A stretch of 64,000 nucleotides of DNA from Andreprevotia sp. IGB-42. Lineage in GTDB: Bacteria; Pseudomonadota; Gammaproteobacteria; Burkholderiales; Chitinibacteraceae. The stretch spans positions 124,001-188,000 of the forward strand of contig NZ_WXTX01000006.1 in assembly GCF_009848685.1 (NCBI RefSeq), in the 5' to 3' direction. Below the pieces are notes generated by a model, which did not search any database, was not told where the DNA came from, and was given only the letters and a program-made list of their open reading frames with translations. Every line of letters starts with the position of its first letter. The first letter of the stretch is position 1. The position numbers and the translations under genes were made by a program. Of the stretch, positions 9,350 to 17,941 are shown in pieces.

Positions 9350-9430
9350 AGCCAGGTGAATGCGCACGCCATCGGCTGTGTTGGCCGCATCGGTGGAGAA
9401 CAGGATGCTGCAATGTGCGCCACGTAGCAT
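9293..9430 (-). pseudogene. possible GAF-domain remnant
   Basis: A 45-codon open frame on the minus strand (ATG 9430 to TAA 9293) encodes MLRGAHCSILFSTD, then ADGVRIHLALPAAP. This resembles a conserved segment of GAF domains in sensor kinases and diguanylate cyclases (pattern GA.CSILL...dg..L.l.aaPsLP). Nothing recognisable flanks it, and it overlaps the 3' end of the membrane protein gene on the other strand. I read it as a decayed fragment, not a functional gene. The similarity is by eye and could be coincidental. Confidence 0.3.
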
Positions 9431-9466
9431 CTTGGAAGGGCTCTAAATTTCGGCAGCATTATGGCG

Positions 9467-9494
9467 TTGACATCAAGAACGATCGTTCTATATA
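9467..9494 (+). promoter_or_regulatory. near-consensus sigma-70 promoter with embedded palindrome
   Basis: TTGACA at 9467-9472 and TATATA at 9489-9494 are separated by 16 bp. The 14-bp perfect palindrome AGAACGATCGTTCT (9476-9489) fills the spacer, where a bound repressor would block RNA polymerase. The core GAAC-N4-GTTC is the form recognised by Gram-positive LexA and by some TetR-type repressors. No conventional gene follows in this direction before the antisense tRNA. Confidence 0.5.
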
Positions 9495-9515
9495 GTCACC
9501 GAAGTTGTGGCGGTG

Positions 9516-9572
9516 ATGGAAAAATGCGGCGGTGGCCAGTGCAACGTTTGCACCGGCTACAGCGGGCTGTAA
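9516..9572 (+). CDS. candidate 18-aa cysteine-rich small protein
   Basis: Directly downstream of the strong promoter (expected transcription start near 9501) an ATG at 9516 opens an 18-codon frame, MEKCGGGQCNVCTGYSGL, ending in TAA. Three cysteines in 18 residues with spacing C-x4-C-x2-C would suit metal binding or a thiol role. The ribosome site is weak (GGCGGTG abuts the ATG). An alternative is that the region encodes a non-coding RNA. This is a speculative call based on its position behind the promoter. Confidence 0.25.
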   Translation: MEKCGGGQCNVCTGYSGL

Positions 9573-9614
9573 CGCGCTTCAACCCGGCATCCATCAAGAG
9601 CCTGCATGTAAAGC

Positions 9615-9646
9615 AAAACGCCCGGAACCTGTCTGGGCATCGGGCG
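9615..9646 (-). terminator. intrinsic terminator of tRNA-Gly
   Basis: In the minus direction the arms CGCCCG (9646-9641) and CGGGCG (9625-9620) form a hairpin followed by TTTTGCTTT, 14 nt downstream of the tRNA 3' end. Confidence 0.75.
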
Positions 9647-9659
9647 CTGTGTACAAATC

Positions 9660-9733
9660 TGGAGCGGGCGACGGGAATCGAACCCGTGTTCCGAGCTTGG
9701 GAAGCTAGTGTCTTACCATTAGACGACGCCCGC
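9660..9733 (-). tRNA. tRNA-Gly (anticodon CCC)
   Basis: A complete 74-nt tRNA. The acceptor stem GCGGGCG/CGCCCGC is perfect, the D-arm is GTC-TAATGGTAA-GAC, the anticodon loop TTCCCAA gives anticodon CCC, the T-arm is CGGG-TTCGATT-CCCG, and the discriminator U plus CCA are encoded. The anticodon stem CTAGC/GCTCG has one apparent mismatch at its second pair. This isoacceptor reads GGG codons. It has its own terminator downstream. Confidence 0.95.
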
Positions 9734-9858
9734 AGAGGCTCGCATTCTATGCGCTTTGCCGGGGGTAAAGCAACTTCGGGCACCAAATGCGGTCTTGATG
9801 CTGACTTTATGATTACATGGAATGTATCATCACTCAGACATCGTTGAATGTATGTCGA

Positions 9859-9904
9859 TTGACTGGACTGACCAGTCTAAATTAGACTGGACGCACTAGT
9901 CTAA
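9859..9904 (+). promoter_or_regulatory. promoter-operator of the TetR-RND operon, four half-sites
   Basis: A -35-like TTGACT (9859-9864) and -10-like TTAGAC (9882-9887), 17 bp apart, are overlaid by alternating half-sites: GACTGG (9861), CCAGTC (9872), GACTGG (9885) and AGTC (9898). The centre CCAGTCTAA-A-TTAGACTGG (9872-9890) is a perfect 19-bp palindrome. A second inverted pair, TTAGACT (9882-9888) and AGTCTAA (9898-9904), ends right at the start codon. This is a typical layout for autorepression by the TetR protein encoded immediately downstream. Confidence 0.7.
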
Positions 9905-10528
9905 ATGGCGATGATCCGTATGAATGCCAGTTCAACACCAGGCAGCGATAGCGTTGATCGCGTGCTTGAGGCTGCCAGCCAGCTGTTTTGCGAAGAAGGC
10001 TTCCGCGCCAGCATCGATAAGGTTGCCGAGCGTGCGGGTGTGGCGCGCCAGACCGTTTACAACCGTTTTGGCAGCAAAACGGAGCTGTTCCGCGCGGTGA
10101 TGCAGCGTGTGTGTACCGATCTGCATGAAACGCTCGAAGCGCGCGATGGCGCCTTGCGTGAACAGCTGGTCGATTTTGCGCTGCGTTTTCGCGCGCATGT
10201 GATGAGTGCCGAAAACATCAGCGCGCACCGCGCGCTGATTGCCGAGGTGCCACGTTTTCCGGAGCTGGCCAATGCGTTGCTCGAAAACGGCCCCTGTCGT
10301 ACCCGCGATCAGCTGGCTTCTTTGCTATCGCATGAAATGGACGCTGGCCGCCTGCTCAAGGCAGATGCTTCCGAGGCTGCAGAGTTCCTGATCGAAGTCG
10401 TGGTCGGTTTTGATCACACCCGCTTGCTGTTCGGCGGTGAGCCGCCTTTACCTGCACAGGAGCAGGGCAAGGTCGAGCGCATTGTCGATACGTTTTTGCG
10501 TGCCTATGCACCGCAGGCTGCCGGCTGA
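9905..10528 (+). CDS. TetR/AcrR-family repressor of RND pump
   Basis: A 207-aa TetR-family regulator. The N-terminal helix-turn-helix (residues about 17-62: VLEAASQLFCEEG, then the recognition region VAERAGVARQTVYNRFGSKTELF) is textbook. The C-terminal ligand-binding part resembles the AefR/TetR_C_7 type. It is the first gene of the efflux operon, on the same strand, and its start overlaps the palindromic operator, so autorepression relieved by a pump substrate is the likely control. No Shine-Dalgarno motif precedes ATG 9905 and the predicted leader would be only ~10 nt; starts at 9911 or 9920 are also possible. The gap to the next gene is 66 bp. Confidence 0.9.
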   Translation: MAMIRMNASSTPGSDSVDRVLEAASQLFCEEGFRASIDKVAERAGVARQTVYNRFGSKTELFRAVMQRVCTDLHETLEARDGALREQLVDFALRFRAHVMSAENISAHRALIAEVPRFPELANALLENGPCRTRDQLASLLSHEMDAGRLLKADASEAAEFLIEVVVGFDHTRLLFGGEPPLPAQEQGKVERIVDTFLRAYAPQAAG

Positions 10529-10594
10529 TGCCGGCAGTTGCCATACCGTTTACCAAAGTCAGAAAACCACAAATCATCTAGTCAGGAGTTCACG

Positions 10595-11785
10595 ATGCCT
10601 CAGTCTCATCTGCGCAATTCCGTCCTGATCGCCAGCATTGCGCTGGCGCTTGCCGCATGTGGCAAGAAGGACGATGCCGCCCAGGGCGGCGCGGGTGGCC
10701 AAATGCCGCCCCAGGAAGTCGCCGTCATTACCGCATCCGCCGGCGACTCGTCGCTGACGCGTGATCTGCCAGGCCGTATTGCCGCGTACCGCTCTGCGGA
10801 AGTGCGTGCTCAGGTGGAAGGCATCTTGCAAAAGCGCCTTTACGAAGAAGGCAGCGAGGTCAAGGCCGGCCAGCCGCTGTTCCAGATCGACCCGAGCACG
10901 CTGGCTGCGAACGTGGCTGCCGCAGAAGCTGCGCTGGCGCGTGCACAGGCCAATGCCGATATCGCCAAGCAAACCCTTGCCCGCTACCAGAAGCTGGTGG
11001 ATGTGGAGGGCGTTTCCAAGCAGGAACTGGATCAGGCCAATTCGCAAAGCAAGCAGGCCTTGGCCGATGTGCTGTCTGCCGATGCCGCGCTGAAAAAGGC
11101 CCGCATCGATCTGGGCCATGCCAGCGTGACTGCGCCGATCTCCGGCCGTACCAGCCGTGCGCTGGTCTCCGAAGGCTCGCTGGTGGGCCGTGGCGAAGCC
11201 ACACAGCTGACCACAGTCGAGCAGATCGATCCCATCTACGTGAACTTCACACAATCGGGTTCGGAAGTCTTCAAGTTCAAGCAGATGATGAAGGAAGGCA
11301 AGCTCAAGGCCGGTTCCGCCGTGCCGGTCGACCTGATTCTGGAAGATGGCACCGTTTACGCCACCAAGGGCAAGCTGCTGTTTGCCGAGCAGACGGTCGA
11401 CCCGGCTACCGGTACCGCTACCTTGCGCGCCGAGTTTGCCAACCCGGATCGTTTACTGCTGCCGGGCATGTTCGGCACCGTCCGCCTGTCGCTGGGTGAG
11501 CTGGGTGGTTCCATCCGCGTACCGCAACGCGCCGTGATGGCCAGCCCGCAAGGTCAGTTCGTATTCATCGTGGGTGCCGACAAGAAAGTGGCTGCAGCCC
11601 CGGTCAAGACCGGCGGGTTCTCGGGTACTGACTGGATCATCACCAGCGGTCTGAAGGGCGGCGAACAAGTCATCGTGGGCGGCCTGCAGAAGGTTGGCCC
11701 GGGTGCGGTCGTCAATCCGGTTGCCGCGAATGCGTCGGCACCATCAGCTGCAGGTGCCTCGGCTCCGGCCGCCAAAGCTCAATAA
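10595..11785 (+). CDS. RND efflux periplasmic adaptor (AcrA/MexA type)
   Basis: A 396-aa membrane fusion protein linking the inner-membrane pump to the outer-membrane channel. Lipoprotein signal with lipobox LAAC, cysteine 22, followed by a charged linker. Then come the barrel-sandwich lipoyl half-motif (AEVRAQVEGILQKRLYEEGSEVKAGQPLFQID), an alpha-hairpin rich in Ala and Gln (about 95-165), the second lipoyl half (VTAPISGRTSRALVSEGSLV) and a beta-barrel domain. ATG 10595 has AGGAG six bases upstream; the earlier in-frame start at 10538 is rejected because it precedes the signal peptide. The next gene begins 12 bp after the stop. Confidence 0.93.
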   Translation: MPQSHLRNSVLIASIALALAACGKKDDAAQGGAGGQMPPQEVAVITASAGDSSLTRDLPGRIAAYRSAEVRAQVEGILQKRLYEEGSEVKAGQPLFQIDPSTLAANVAAAEAALARAQANADIAKQTLARYQKLVDVEGVSKQELDQANSQSKQALADVLSADAALKKARIDLGHASVTAPISGRTSRALVSEGSLVGRGEATQLTTVEQIDPIYVNFTQSGSEVFKFKQMMKEGKLKAGSAVPVDLILEDGTVYATKGKLLFAEQTVDPATGTATLRAEFANPDRLLLPGMFGTVRLSLGELGGSIRVPQRAVMASPQGQFVFIVGADKKVAAAPVKTGGFSGTDWIITSGLKGGEQVIVGGLQKVGPGAVVNPVAANASAPSAAGASAPAAKAQ

Positions 11786-11797
11786 GGGAGAGCACGC

Positions 11798-14700
11798 ATG
11801 TTTGCTCGCTTTTTTATCGATCGCCCGATTTTCGCGTGGGTGATCGCCATCATCATCGTTCTGGCAGGGTTGCTGGCGATGCGGGCACTGCCGATTGCGC
11901 AGTACCCGGAAGTTGCCCCGCCAGGTTTGAGCATCACGACCAGTTACCCTGGCGCCAGCGCCAAGGTGGTTGAAGAGACCGTTACCTCGCTGATCGAGCA
12001 GGAAATGAACGGGATCGAGAACCTGCTGTACATGTCGTCCGAAAGTGACAGCAGCGGCAACGTCAGCATCTCGCTCACCTTCAAGACCGGCACCAATCTG
12101 GATATTGCATCGGTGGATGCGCAGAACCGCGTGAAGCGGGTCGAAGCGCGCTTGCCGGATGAAGTACGCCAGCAGGGTGTGCAGGTCCTGAAGTCGCGTG
12201 ACAACTACCTGCTGTTCATCACCATGTTCTCGCCGGATGATTCGTACGACGAAGTCGCGCTGGGCAGTTACGTCAATGCCAACGTGATCGACGTATTGCG
12301 CCGCGTGCCGGGCGTGGGCGAAGCGCAGCTGTTCGGTTCCGAGTACGCAATGCGCATCTGGCTGGATCCGGCCAAGCTCGCCGGTTTCAAGATGAGCCCG
12401 GCCGAAGCACTGGCTGCGGTACGTGCACAGAACGTACAGCTGGCAACGGGTGAAATCGGTGCATTGCCGTCGCCGAAGGGCCAGCAGTTTACCGCTACCG
12501 TGGTCACGCAGGGCCGTTTCGTCACGCCTGAGGAATTCGGCAACATCGTGCTGCGCGAAGGCGCGAACGGTGCGCTGGTTCACCTCAAGGATGTGGCCAA
12601 GGTCGAGCTGGGTGCTGCCAGCTATGACGTGCAGGCGCGCCTGAACGGCAAGCCGATTGCTGCCATCGGCGTGAAGCTGTCGCCGGATGGCAATGCAGTG
12701 CAGGCAGCAGCGGCAATCCGCGAGCGCATGACCAGCCTGTCGCAGTACTTCCCCAAGGGGGTAAGCTGGGAGATTCCGTACGATACCTCCAAGTTCATCG
12801 ACATCTCCATCGAGGAAGTGATCAAGACGTTGGCTGAAGCCATCGCGCTGGTGTTCGTGGTGATGTACCTGTTCCTGGGTAACCTGCGGGCTACGCTGAT
12901 CCCCACCATCGTGGTGCCGATTGCGTTGACCGGCGCCTTGCTGGGCCTCTACCTGTTCGGTTACTCGATCAATGTGCTGACCATGTTCGCCATGGTGCTG
13001 GCGATCGGTATCCTGGTTGACGATGCCATCGTGGTGATCGAAAACGTCGAACGGATCATGAGCGAGGAAGGGCTGGCGCCGCGAGAGGCCACACAAAAAG
13101 CCATGGGCCAGATCATCGGGGCGATCATTGCGATCACGCTGGTGTTGACCGCGGTGTTCATCCCGATGGCGTTCTTCAGCGGCTCGGTGGGTGCGATCTA
13201 TCGCCAGTTCTCGGTCACGCTGGTGCTGACCATGTTCTTCTCTGCGCTGATGGCGCTGACCCTGACGCCGGCTCTGTGCGCAACCTTGCTCAAACCGATC
13301 AAGAAGGGCGAAGAGGGCCATGGTTCCAAGGGCTTCTTTGGCTGGTTCAACCGCAAGTTTGGCGCGATGACCGATGGTTATCAGGGCTGGGTAGGCAAGA
13401 TCCTGCGCAAGAGCGGCTTGGCACTGGTGTTCTTCGCCTTGCTGCTGGTGGCAACCGGCTGGATGTTTACCCGCCTGCCGTCGTCCTTCCTGCCGGAAGA
13501 AGACCAGGGCTACTTCATCAACATCGTGCAGTTGCCTGCCGGTGCCACGCGCGAGCGTACGGTGGATGTGGTACAGCAGGTTGAAAAACACTTCATGGCG
13601 CAGCCTGCGGTGGAGCGCGTGGTGTCTGTGGTGGGTTTCAGCTTCTTCGGCCGTGGCCAGAACGCCGCGCTGGCGTTCGTCACGCTGAAAGACTGGAAGC
13701 AGCGTACCACGCCGGAAACGCAGGTGGATTCGCTGGTCGGTGCCGCCAACATGATGCTGTTCCGCATCAAGGAAGCGTTCATCTTCTCGACCAACGTGCC
13801 GCCGATTCCGGAATTGGCGTCGGTAGGTGGCTTCGACTTCCGTCTGCAGGACCGTGCCGGCCTGGGCCGTGAAAAGCTGCTGGAAGCGCGCAACATGTTG
13901 CTGGGCATGGCCAGCCAGAACCCGAATCTGGCCGGCGTACGTCCGGAAGGGCAAGAGCCTGGTCCGCAGGTGTATCTGGAAGTGAACAAGGTCAAGGCCA
14001 GTCAGCTGGGCATCGACATGAACGAGCTCAACAGCACGCTGTCGGTCGCGCTCGGTTCTGCGTATGCCAACGACTTTGTCCGCGAAGGCCGTATCCTGCG
14101 CGTGCTGATGCAGGCCAATCCGGATACGCGCACCAAGCCGGAAGACCTGATGCGCCTGCAGCTGAAAACCCGCAATGGCGGGCTGGTGCCGCTGTCCGAA
14201 ATCGCCACCTCGACCTGGGTGGTCGGTGAGGCCAAGCTGGACCGCTACAACGGTTTGCCTTCGTACAAGCTGGCCGGTGGCCCCGCGCCGGGCAAGAGCT
14301 CGGGTGACGCAATGAATGCCATGGAAGACATGGCAGCCAAGTTGCCATCCGGTGTGGGTTTCGAGTGGTCGGGAACCTCGTACGAAGAAAGGTTGTCAGG
14401 GGATCAGGCGCCGTTCCTGTTCGCGCTGTCCATCCTTGTGGTGTTCCTGTGCCTTGCCGCGCTGTACGAAAGCTGGTCCATCCCGTTTGCCGTTCTGTGG
14501 GTGGTACCGCTGGGTATCTTCGGTGCTGTGGTGGCGATGAGCCTGCGTGGTTTGCCCAATGATGTGTATTTCAAGGTGGGTCTGATTGCGATTATCGGTT
14601 TGTCGTCGAAGAACGCGATCCTGATCATCGAGTTTGCCCGTGACCTGCAGCGCCAGGGCCTGAGCGTGATGGATGCCACACTGGAAGCCTGCCGTCTGCG

Positions 14701-14947
14701 CTTCCGCCCCATCCTGATGACGTCGATTGCCTTCATCGCCGGCGTGATGCCGCTGGCCATCAGTTCGGGTGCCGGTGCGCAAAGCCGCCATGCGCTGGGT
14801 ACTGGCGTGGTGGGCGGGATGGTTGCTGCCACCCTGCTGGCCGTGTTCCTGGTGCCGGTGTTCTTCGTGGTGGTGCGCAAGCTCTTCCCGGAGAAGACCA
14901 AGGTTCGCGCCGATGAGCCACAACAAACCGTGGATGATCATCGCTGA
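11798..14947 (+). CDS. RND efflux inner-membrane pump (AcrB/MexB, HAE1)
   Basis: A 1049-aa proton-driven multidrug exporter of the HAE1 family, forming a trimer in the inner membrane. It opens with FARFFIDRPIFAWVIAIIIVLAG, the usual TM1. The proton-relay aspartates lie in GILVDDAIVVIENVER (D408, D409), and the conserved SSKNAILIIEFARD stretch lies in the second half. It has the normal length (AcrB is 1049 aa) and no frameshift. The ribosome site AGGGAGAG is strong. It overlaps the start region of the channel gene (TGATG at 14945-14949). Which drugs it exports cannot be read from the sequence. Confidence 0.96.
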   Translation: MFARFFIDRPIFAWVIAIIIVLAGLLAMRALPIAQYPEVAPPGLSITTSYPGASAKVVEETVTSLIEQEMNGIENLLYMSSESDSSGNVSISLTFKTGTNLDIASVDAQNRVKRVEARLPDEVRQQGVQVLKSRDNYLLFITMFSPDDSYDEVALGSYVNANVIDVLRRVPGVGEAQLFGSEYAMRIWLDPAKLAGFKMSPAEALAAVRAQNVQLATGEIGALPSPKGQQFTATVVTQGRFVTPEEFGNIVLREGANGALVHLKDVAKVELGAASYDVQARLNGKPIAAIGVKLSPDGNAVQAAAAIRERMTSLSQYFPKGVSWEIPYDTSKFIDISIEEVIKTLAEAIALVFVVMYLFLGNLRATLIPTIVVPIALTGALLGLYLFGYSINVLTMFAMVLAIGILVDDAIVVIENVERIMSEEGLAPREATQKAMGQIIGAIIAITLVLTAVFIPMAFFSGSVGAIYRQFSVTLVLTMFFSALMALTLTPALCATLLKPIKKGEEGHGSKGFFGWFNRKFGAMTDGYQGWVGKILRKSGLALVFFALLLVATGWMFTRLPSSFLPEEDQGYFINIVQLPAGATRERTVDVVQQVEKHFMAQPAVERVVSVVGFSFFGRGQNAALAFVTLKDWKQRTTPETQVDSLVGAANMMLFRIKEAFIFSTNVPPIPELASVGGFDFRLQDRAGLGREKLLEARNMLLGMASQNPNLAGVRPEGQEPGPQVYLEVNKVKASQLGIDMNELNSTLSVALGSAYANDFVREGRILRVLMQANPDTRTKPEDLMRLQLKTRNGGLVPLSEIATSTWVVGEAKLDRYNGLPSYKLAGGPAPGKSSGDAMNAMEDMAAKLPSGVGFEWSGTSYEERLSGDQAPFLFALSILVVFLCLAALYESWSIPFAVLWVVPLGIFGAVVAMSLRGLPNDVYFKVGLIAIIGLSSKNAILIIEFARDLQRQGLSVMDATLEACRLRFRPILMTSIAFIAGVMPLAISSGAGAQSRHALGTGVVGGMVAATLLAVFLVPVFFVVVRKLFPEKTKVRADEPQQTVDDHR

Positions 14948-14970
14948 TGAAAAAAGTTGAGGATTACACC

Positions 14971-16365
14971 ATGCGCAATGTATTTATCCTGAGCCCGCTG
15001 GTGGCATTGCTGGCTGCATGCTCGATGGCGCCGACCTACGAGCGGCCGGCGCTGCCGGTACCTGCATCGCAAGGGCAGGCTGCTGCAGCGGATGTCACTT
15101 TGCCGCAGTGGCAGGCCTACTTCACCGATCCGGTGCTCAAGCCGCTGATTGAAACCGCGCTGGCCAACAACCGCGATCTGCGTGTTGCCACCGCGCGTAT
15201 CCAGGAGGCGAGGGCGCTGTACGGCATCACCAATGCCGAGCGCTTCCCCACACTCGGTGCCAATGGCAACGAATCGGTGGCGCGTGTGCCCAAGACGGTG
15301 ACTGGCGGTACCGATGGTGCGATTTCCCGCCAGTACAACGTCAATCTGGGTGTGACCGCGTACGAGCTGGATTTCTGGGGCCGCGTTGCCAGTCTGTCCG
15401 AAGCCGCACGCAACAGCTATCTGGCTACTGAAGAAGCGCAGCGTTCGGCGCGCATTGCGCTGATCGGCGATGTGGCCAATGCCTACTGGAATGCCCGTGG
15501 TTTTGCGGAGCGGGCAGACTTTGCCGGCAAGGCAGCGGATGCGTATCGCCAGAGCCTGAAGGTGGTGAACCGCCAGTATGAGGTGGGCACATCCAACCGG
15601 CTGGAAGCGTTGCAGGCAGAAGCGTCAGTCGACACCGCGCTGGCTGAGCAGGCCAACCTGCTGCGTCAGGCGCGCAATGCATTGAATGCATTGCAGTTGC
15701 TGGTGGGTGCGCCGGTGGCATTGCCGCCACCGTCGGCCAAGCTGGTCGATACCGTGCCATCGAGCACGGTGCCGGAAGGCATTTCGTCGACCACGCTGCT
15801 GCTGCGCCCGGATGTACGCCAGGCGGAGCTGACGCTGAAGGCCGCCAATGCCAATATCGGTGCGGCCCGCGCGGCGTTCTTCCCACAGATCACGCTGACT
15901 GCCAGTGCGGGTACCGCCAGTGCGCAGCTGGGCGATCTGTTCAGCAGTGGCAGCGGTGCCTGGTCGTTCATGCCGCAGATCACGCTGCCGATCTTCGATG
16001 GTGGCCGCAACAAATCCAACCTGGATCTGGCTGAGGCGCGCAAGGTGATTGCGGTCGCACAGTACGAGAAAACCGTGCAGACCGCGTTCAGTGAAGTGGC
16101 CAACGTGTTGTCGGACCAGCAGGGCCTGGAAGACTTCCTGGTGGCCAATCGCCGTGTGGTGGAGCGCCAGAGCGGCCGGTTGAAGATCGCCATGGCGCGT
16201 TACGAGGCGGGGGTGGACAACTACCTGCAGGTACTCGATGCGCAACGCGCGCTGTATCTGGCCCAGCAAGCACTGATCGAAGCATCACGCGCACGCCTTG
16301 CCGTTACTGCGGATGCCTTCAAGGCATTGGGTGGCGACGAGCAGAAAGCGCTGGATGCATCGTGA
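14971..16365 (+). CDS. outer-membrane efflux channel lipoprotein (OprM/NodT type)
   Basis: The outer-membrane factor of the first pump, 464 aa from ATG 14971, which has GAGG nine bases upstream; an ATG at 14947 overlaps the pump stop codon and would add eight residues before the signal. The lipoprotein signal ends in LLAAC. Two repeated OEP domains follow, with NLGVTAYELDFWGRV, ANIGAARAAFFPQITLTAS and YEAGVDNYLQVLDAQRALY typical of the family. It is the last gene of the operon and is followed by a strong terminator. Confidence 0.95.
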   Translation: MRNVFILSPLVALLAACSMAPTYERPALPVPASQGQAAAADVTLPQWQAYFTDPVLKPLIETALANNRDLRVATARIQEARALYGITNAERFPTLGANGNESVARVPKTVTGGTDGAISRQYNVNLGVTAYELDFWGRVASLSEAARNSYLATEEAQRSARIALIGDVANAYWNARGFAERADFAGKAADAYRQSLKVVNRQYEVGTSNRLEALQAEASVDTALAEQANLLRQARNALNALQLLVGAPVALPPPSAKLVDTVPSSTVPEGISSTTLLLRPDVRQAELTLKAANANIGAARAAFFPQITLTASAGTASAQLGDLFSSGSGAWSFMPQITLPIFDGGRNKSNLDLAEARKVIAVAQYEKTVQTAFSEVANVLSDQQGLEDFLVANRRVVERQSGRLKIAMARYEAGVDNYLQVLDAQRALYLAQQALIEASRARLAVTADAFKALGGDEQKALDAS

Positions 16366-16390
16366 GTTGATGCAGCAAAACGCAACAAAC

Positions 16391-16420
16391 AAAAACCCGG
16401 CTCAGGCCGGGTTTTTGTTT
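16391..16420 (+). terminator. bidirectional intrinsic terminator between the two RND clusters
   Basis: AAACCCGG, loop CTCAG-type, CCGGGTTT with A-tract and T-tract on either side (AAAAACCCGG ... CCGGGTTTTTG). It closes the plus-strand pump operon and can also serve the minus-strand operon, which ends at 16505. Confidence 0.85.
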
Positions 16421-16504
16421 GGATACTGCTTATGTTGAGCCGGATGGTTCGCTACGACCGGGCATCAGCACACGATTGAGCGGCCGCAGCGAGCGGGGCA
16501 GTGC

Positions 16505-17941
16505 TTACTTCGCTGCAGTATTGGCCAAATCAACTCGCCAGCCACCACCCAGCGCCTTGATCAGCGTCAGTTGGGAAATCAGCTGGTCCCGCTGTGCACT
16601 CACCAGCTGGAGCTGTGCCGAGAATTGTGAACGCTCGGCGTCCAGCACTTCCAGGTAGCTGGAATAGCCGTTGTCGTAACGCAGCTGGGACAGCGTAACC
16701 TGGCGGGTGAGCGCAACGGTTTGCTGTGCCAGCGCATCTGCACGTTCCCGGCTGTGTGCGATCTCGGAGAAGGCAATGCGCACGTCGCCGAATGATTGCC
16801 GCACCGCCTGCTCATAGCTGATCAGCGCCTGTTTCTCTTGCGCGCGGGCCTGATCGACCTGTGATGCGGTCAAGCCGTTGTCGAACAAGGGCATGGCCAG
16901 GTTGCCGGCGTAAGACCATACCCTGGATGGCCCCTTGAACAGATCACCGAACTCCACGCTCTGCACGCCGAACAAACCGGTCAGCGTAATGCGCGGGAAG
17001 TAGCCGGCGCGCGCCACCTGTACATTGGCACGCCGCGCTTGCAGTATCGCTTCGGCGGACTGGATATCCGGCCTGCGCAGCAGCAGATCGGATGGCAAAC
17101 TGGCGGGCAGCCCGGTGGCACCGGGCAGGGTGGCCGAAATACGCGGGCCACGCTCGGCGGCGCTGCCGTACACTTCCTTGGGGCTGGCGCCGGTCAGGAT
17201 GATCAGTGCGGTTTCTGCCTGGGCTTGCGATGACTGCAACTGTGGTAGCGCGGCACGTGCATCCATCAATTCCGCTTCCGCCTGGCGCACGTCCAGTTCG
17301 GAAGTCATGCCGCCCTTGAAGCGCTTCTGGCGCAACTGGTACGAATCTTCACGCGAAGCCAGGGTTTGTCTGGCGATTTCGACCTGGTCATCCAGCGCAC
17401 GCAGGTTGAAATAGGCCTCCGCAGTGGCGGCGCTGACCGACAGCAAGGTGGTGGCGCTGCCCAGCTCGGTAGCACGCAATTGTTCTACCGCGGCTTCACG
17501 CTGGTTGCGTACCCGTCCCCACAAATCGATTTCCCAGCTGGCATTGGCAGCGAATTCGTAGCTGTCGTACGGGTTGGGCGACAAGCCACGTTGCGTGCCA
17601 TTTTGCGATACGCGCTGACGGGCACCGCTGGCGCCCAAGTCCAGCCGCGGCAGTTGCTCTGCCGATGCAATGCCCAGCGCAGCGCGTGCTTCCTCGATAC
17701 GTGACAAGGCCAGTTGTACATCCGCGTTGCGGGCGCGCGCCAGCGCTACCAGCCGGGTCAGCGCCGGATCGCCAAACAGCAGCCACCATTGCGGATCCAC
17801 CTGGGCCACTTCGCTGCCTGCCGGCAGCTCGAGTACCACGGGGCTACGGTCGGGGTTGAACGCACACGCGCTCAGCGCCGCGGCCAGCGCCAATGCAATG
17901 ATGCGGGGTGTCATGCGGCGGGGGAGCAGACGTTTACTCAT
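16505..17941 (-). CDS. outer-membrane efflux channel lipoprotein, second pump
   Basis: A 478-aa NodT/OprM-family outer-membrane factor. The start ATG 17941 is fixed by a strong GGAGGGG seven bases upstream and overlaps the upstream pump gene by 8 nt, indicating translational coupling. After an Arg-rich beginning the signal ends in lipobox LSAC ([10 protein letters not shown]). Family stretches include [48 protein letters not shown] (shown in part) and [19 protein letters not shown]. It is last in its operon and pairs with the RND pump and adaptor encoded directly upstream. It is clearly a paralogue of, not a copy of, the 14971-16365 channel. Confidence 0.95.
   Translation of the reverse strand: MSKRLLPRRMTPRIIALALAAALSACAFNPDRSPVVLELPAGSEVAQVDPQWWLLFGDPALTRLVALARARNADVQLALSRIEEARAALGIASAEQLPRLDLGASGARQRVSQNGTQRGLSPNPYDSYEFAANASWEIDLWGRVRNQREAAVEQLRATELGSATTLLSVSAATAEAYFNLRALDDQVEIARQTLASREDSYQLRQKRFKGGMTSELDVRQAEAELMDARAALPQLQSSQAQAETALIILTGASPKEVYGSAAERGPRISATLPGATGLPASLPSDLLLRRPDIQSAEAILQARRANVQVARAGYFPRITLTGLFGVQSVEFGDLFKGPSRVWSYAGNLAMPLFDNGLTASQVDQARAQEKQALISYEQAVRQSFGDVRIAFSEIAHSRERADALAQQTVALTRQVTLSQLRYDNGYSSYLEVLDAERSQFSAQLQLVSAQRDQLISQLTLIKALGGGWRVDLANTAAK

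Noticed and set aside
9476-9489. LexA (SOS) box
   Set aside because: GAAC-N4-GTTC is the Gram-positive LexA form; betaproteobacteria use a CTGT-N8-ACAG type, so calling it an SOS box here is unsupported.
9461-9847. 128-codon plus-strand frame across the tRNA-Gly gene
   Set aside because: Its middle (ATGIEPVFRAWEASVL type sequence) is the usual false translation of a tRNA gene read antisense. No ribosome site and no family match outside it.
11744-13954. 736-codon open frame antisense to the first RND pump
   Set aside because: Composition is His/Gln/Arg-rich, typical of the reverse strand of a GC-rich gene; the forward pump gene is full length and recognisable.
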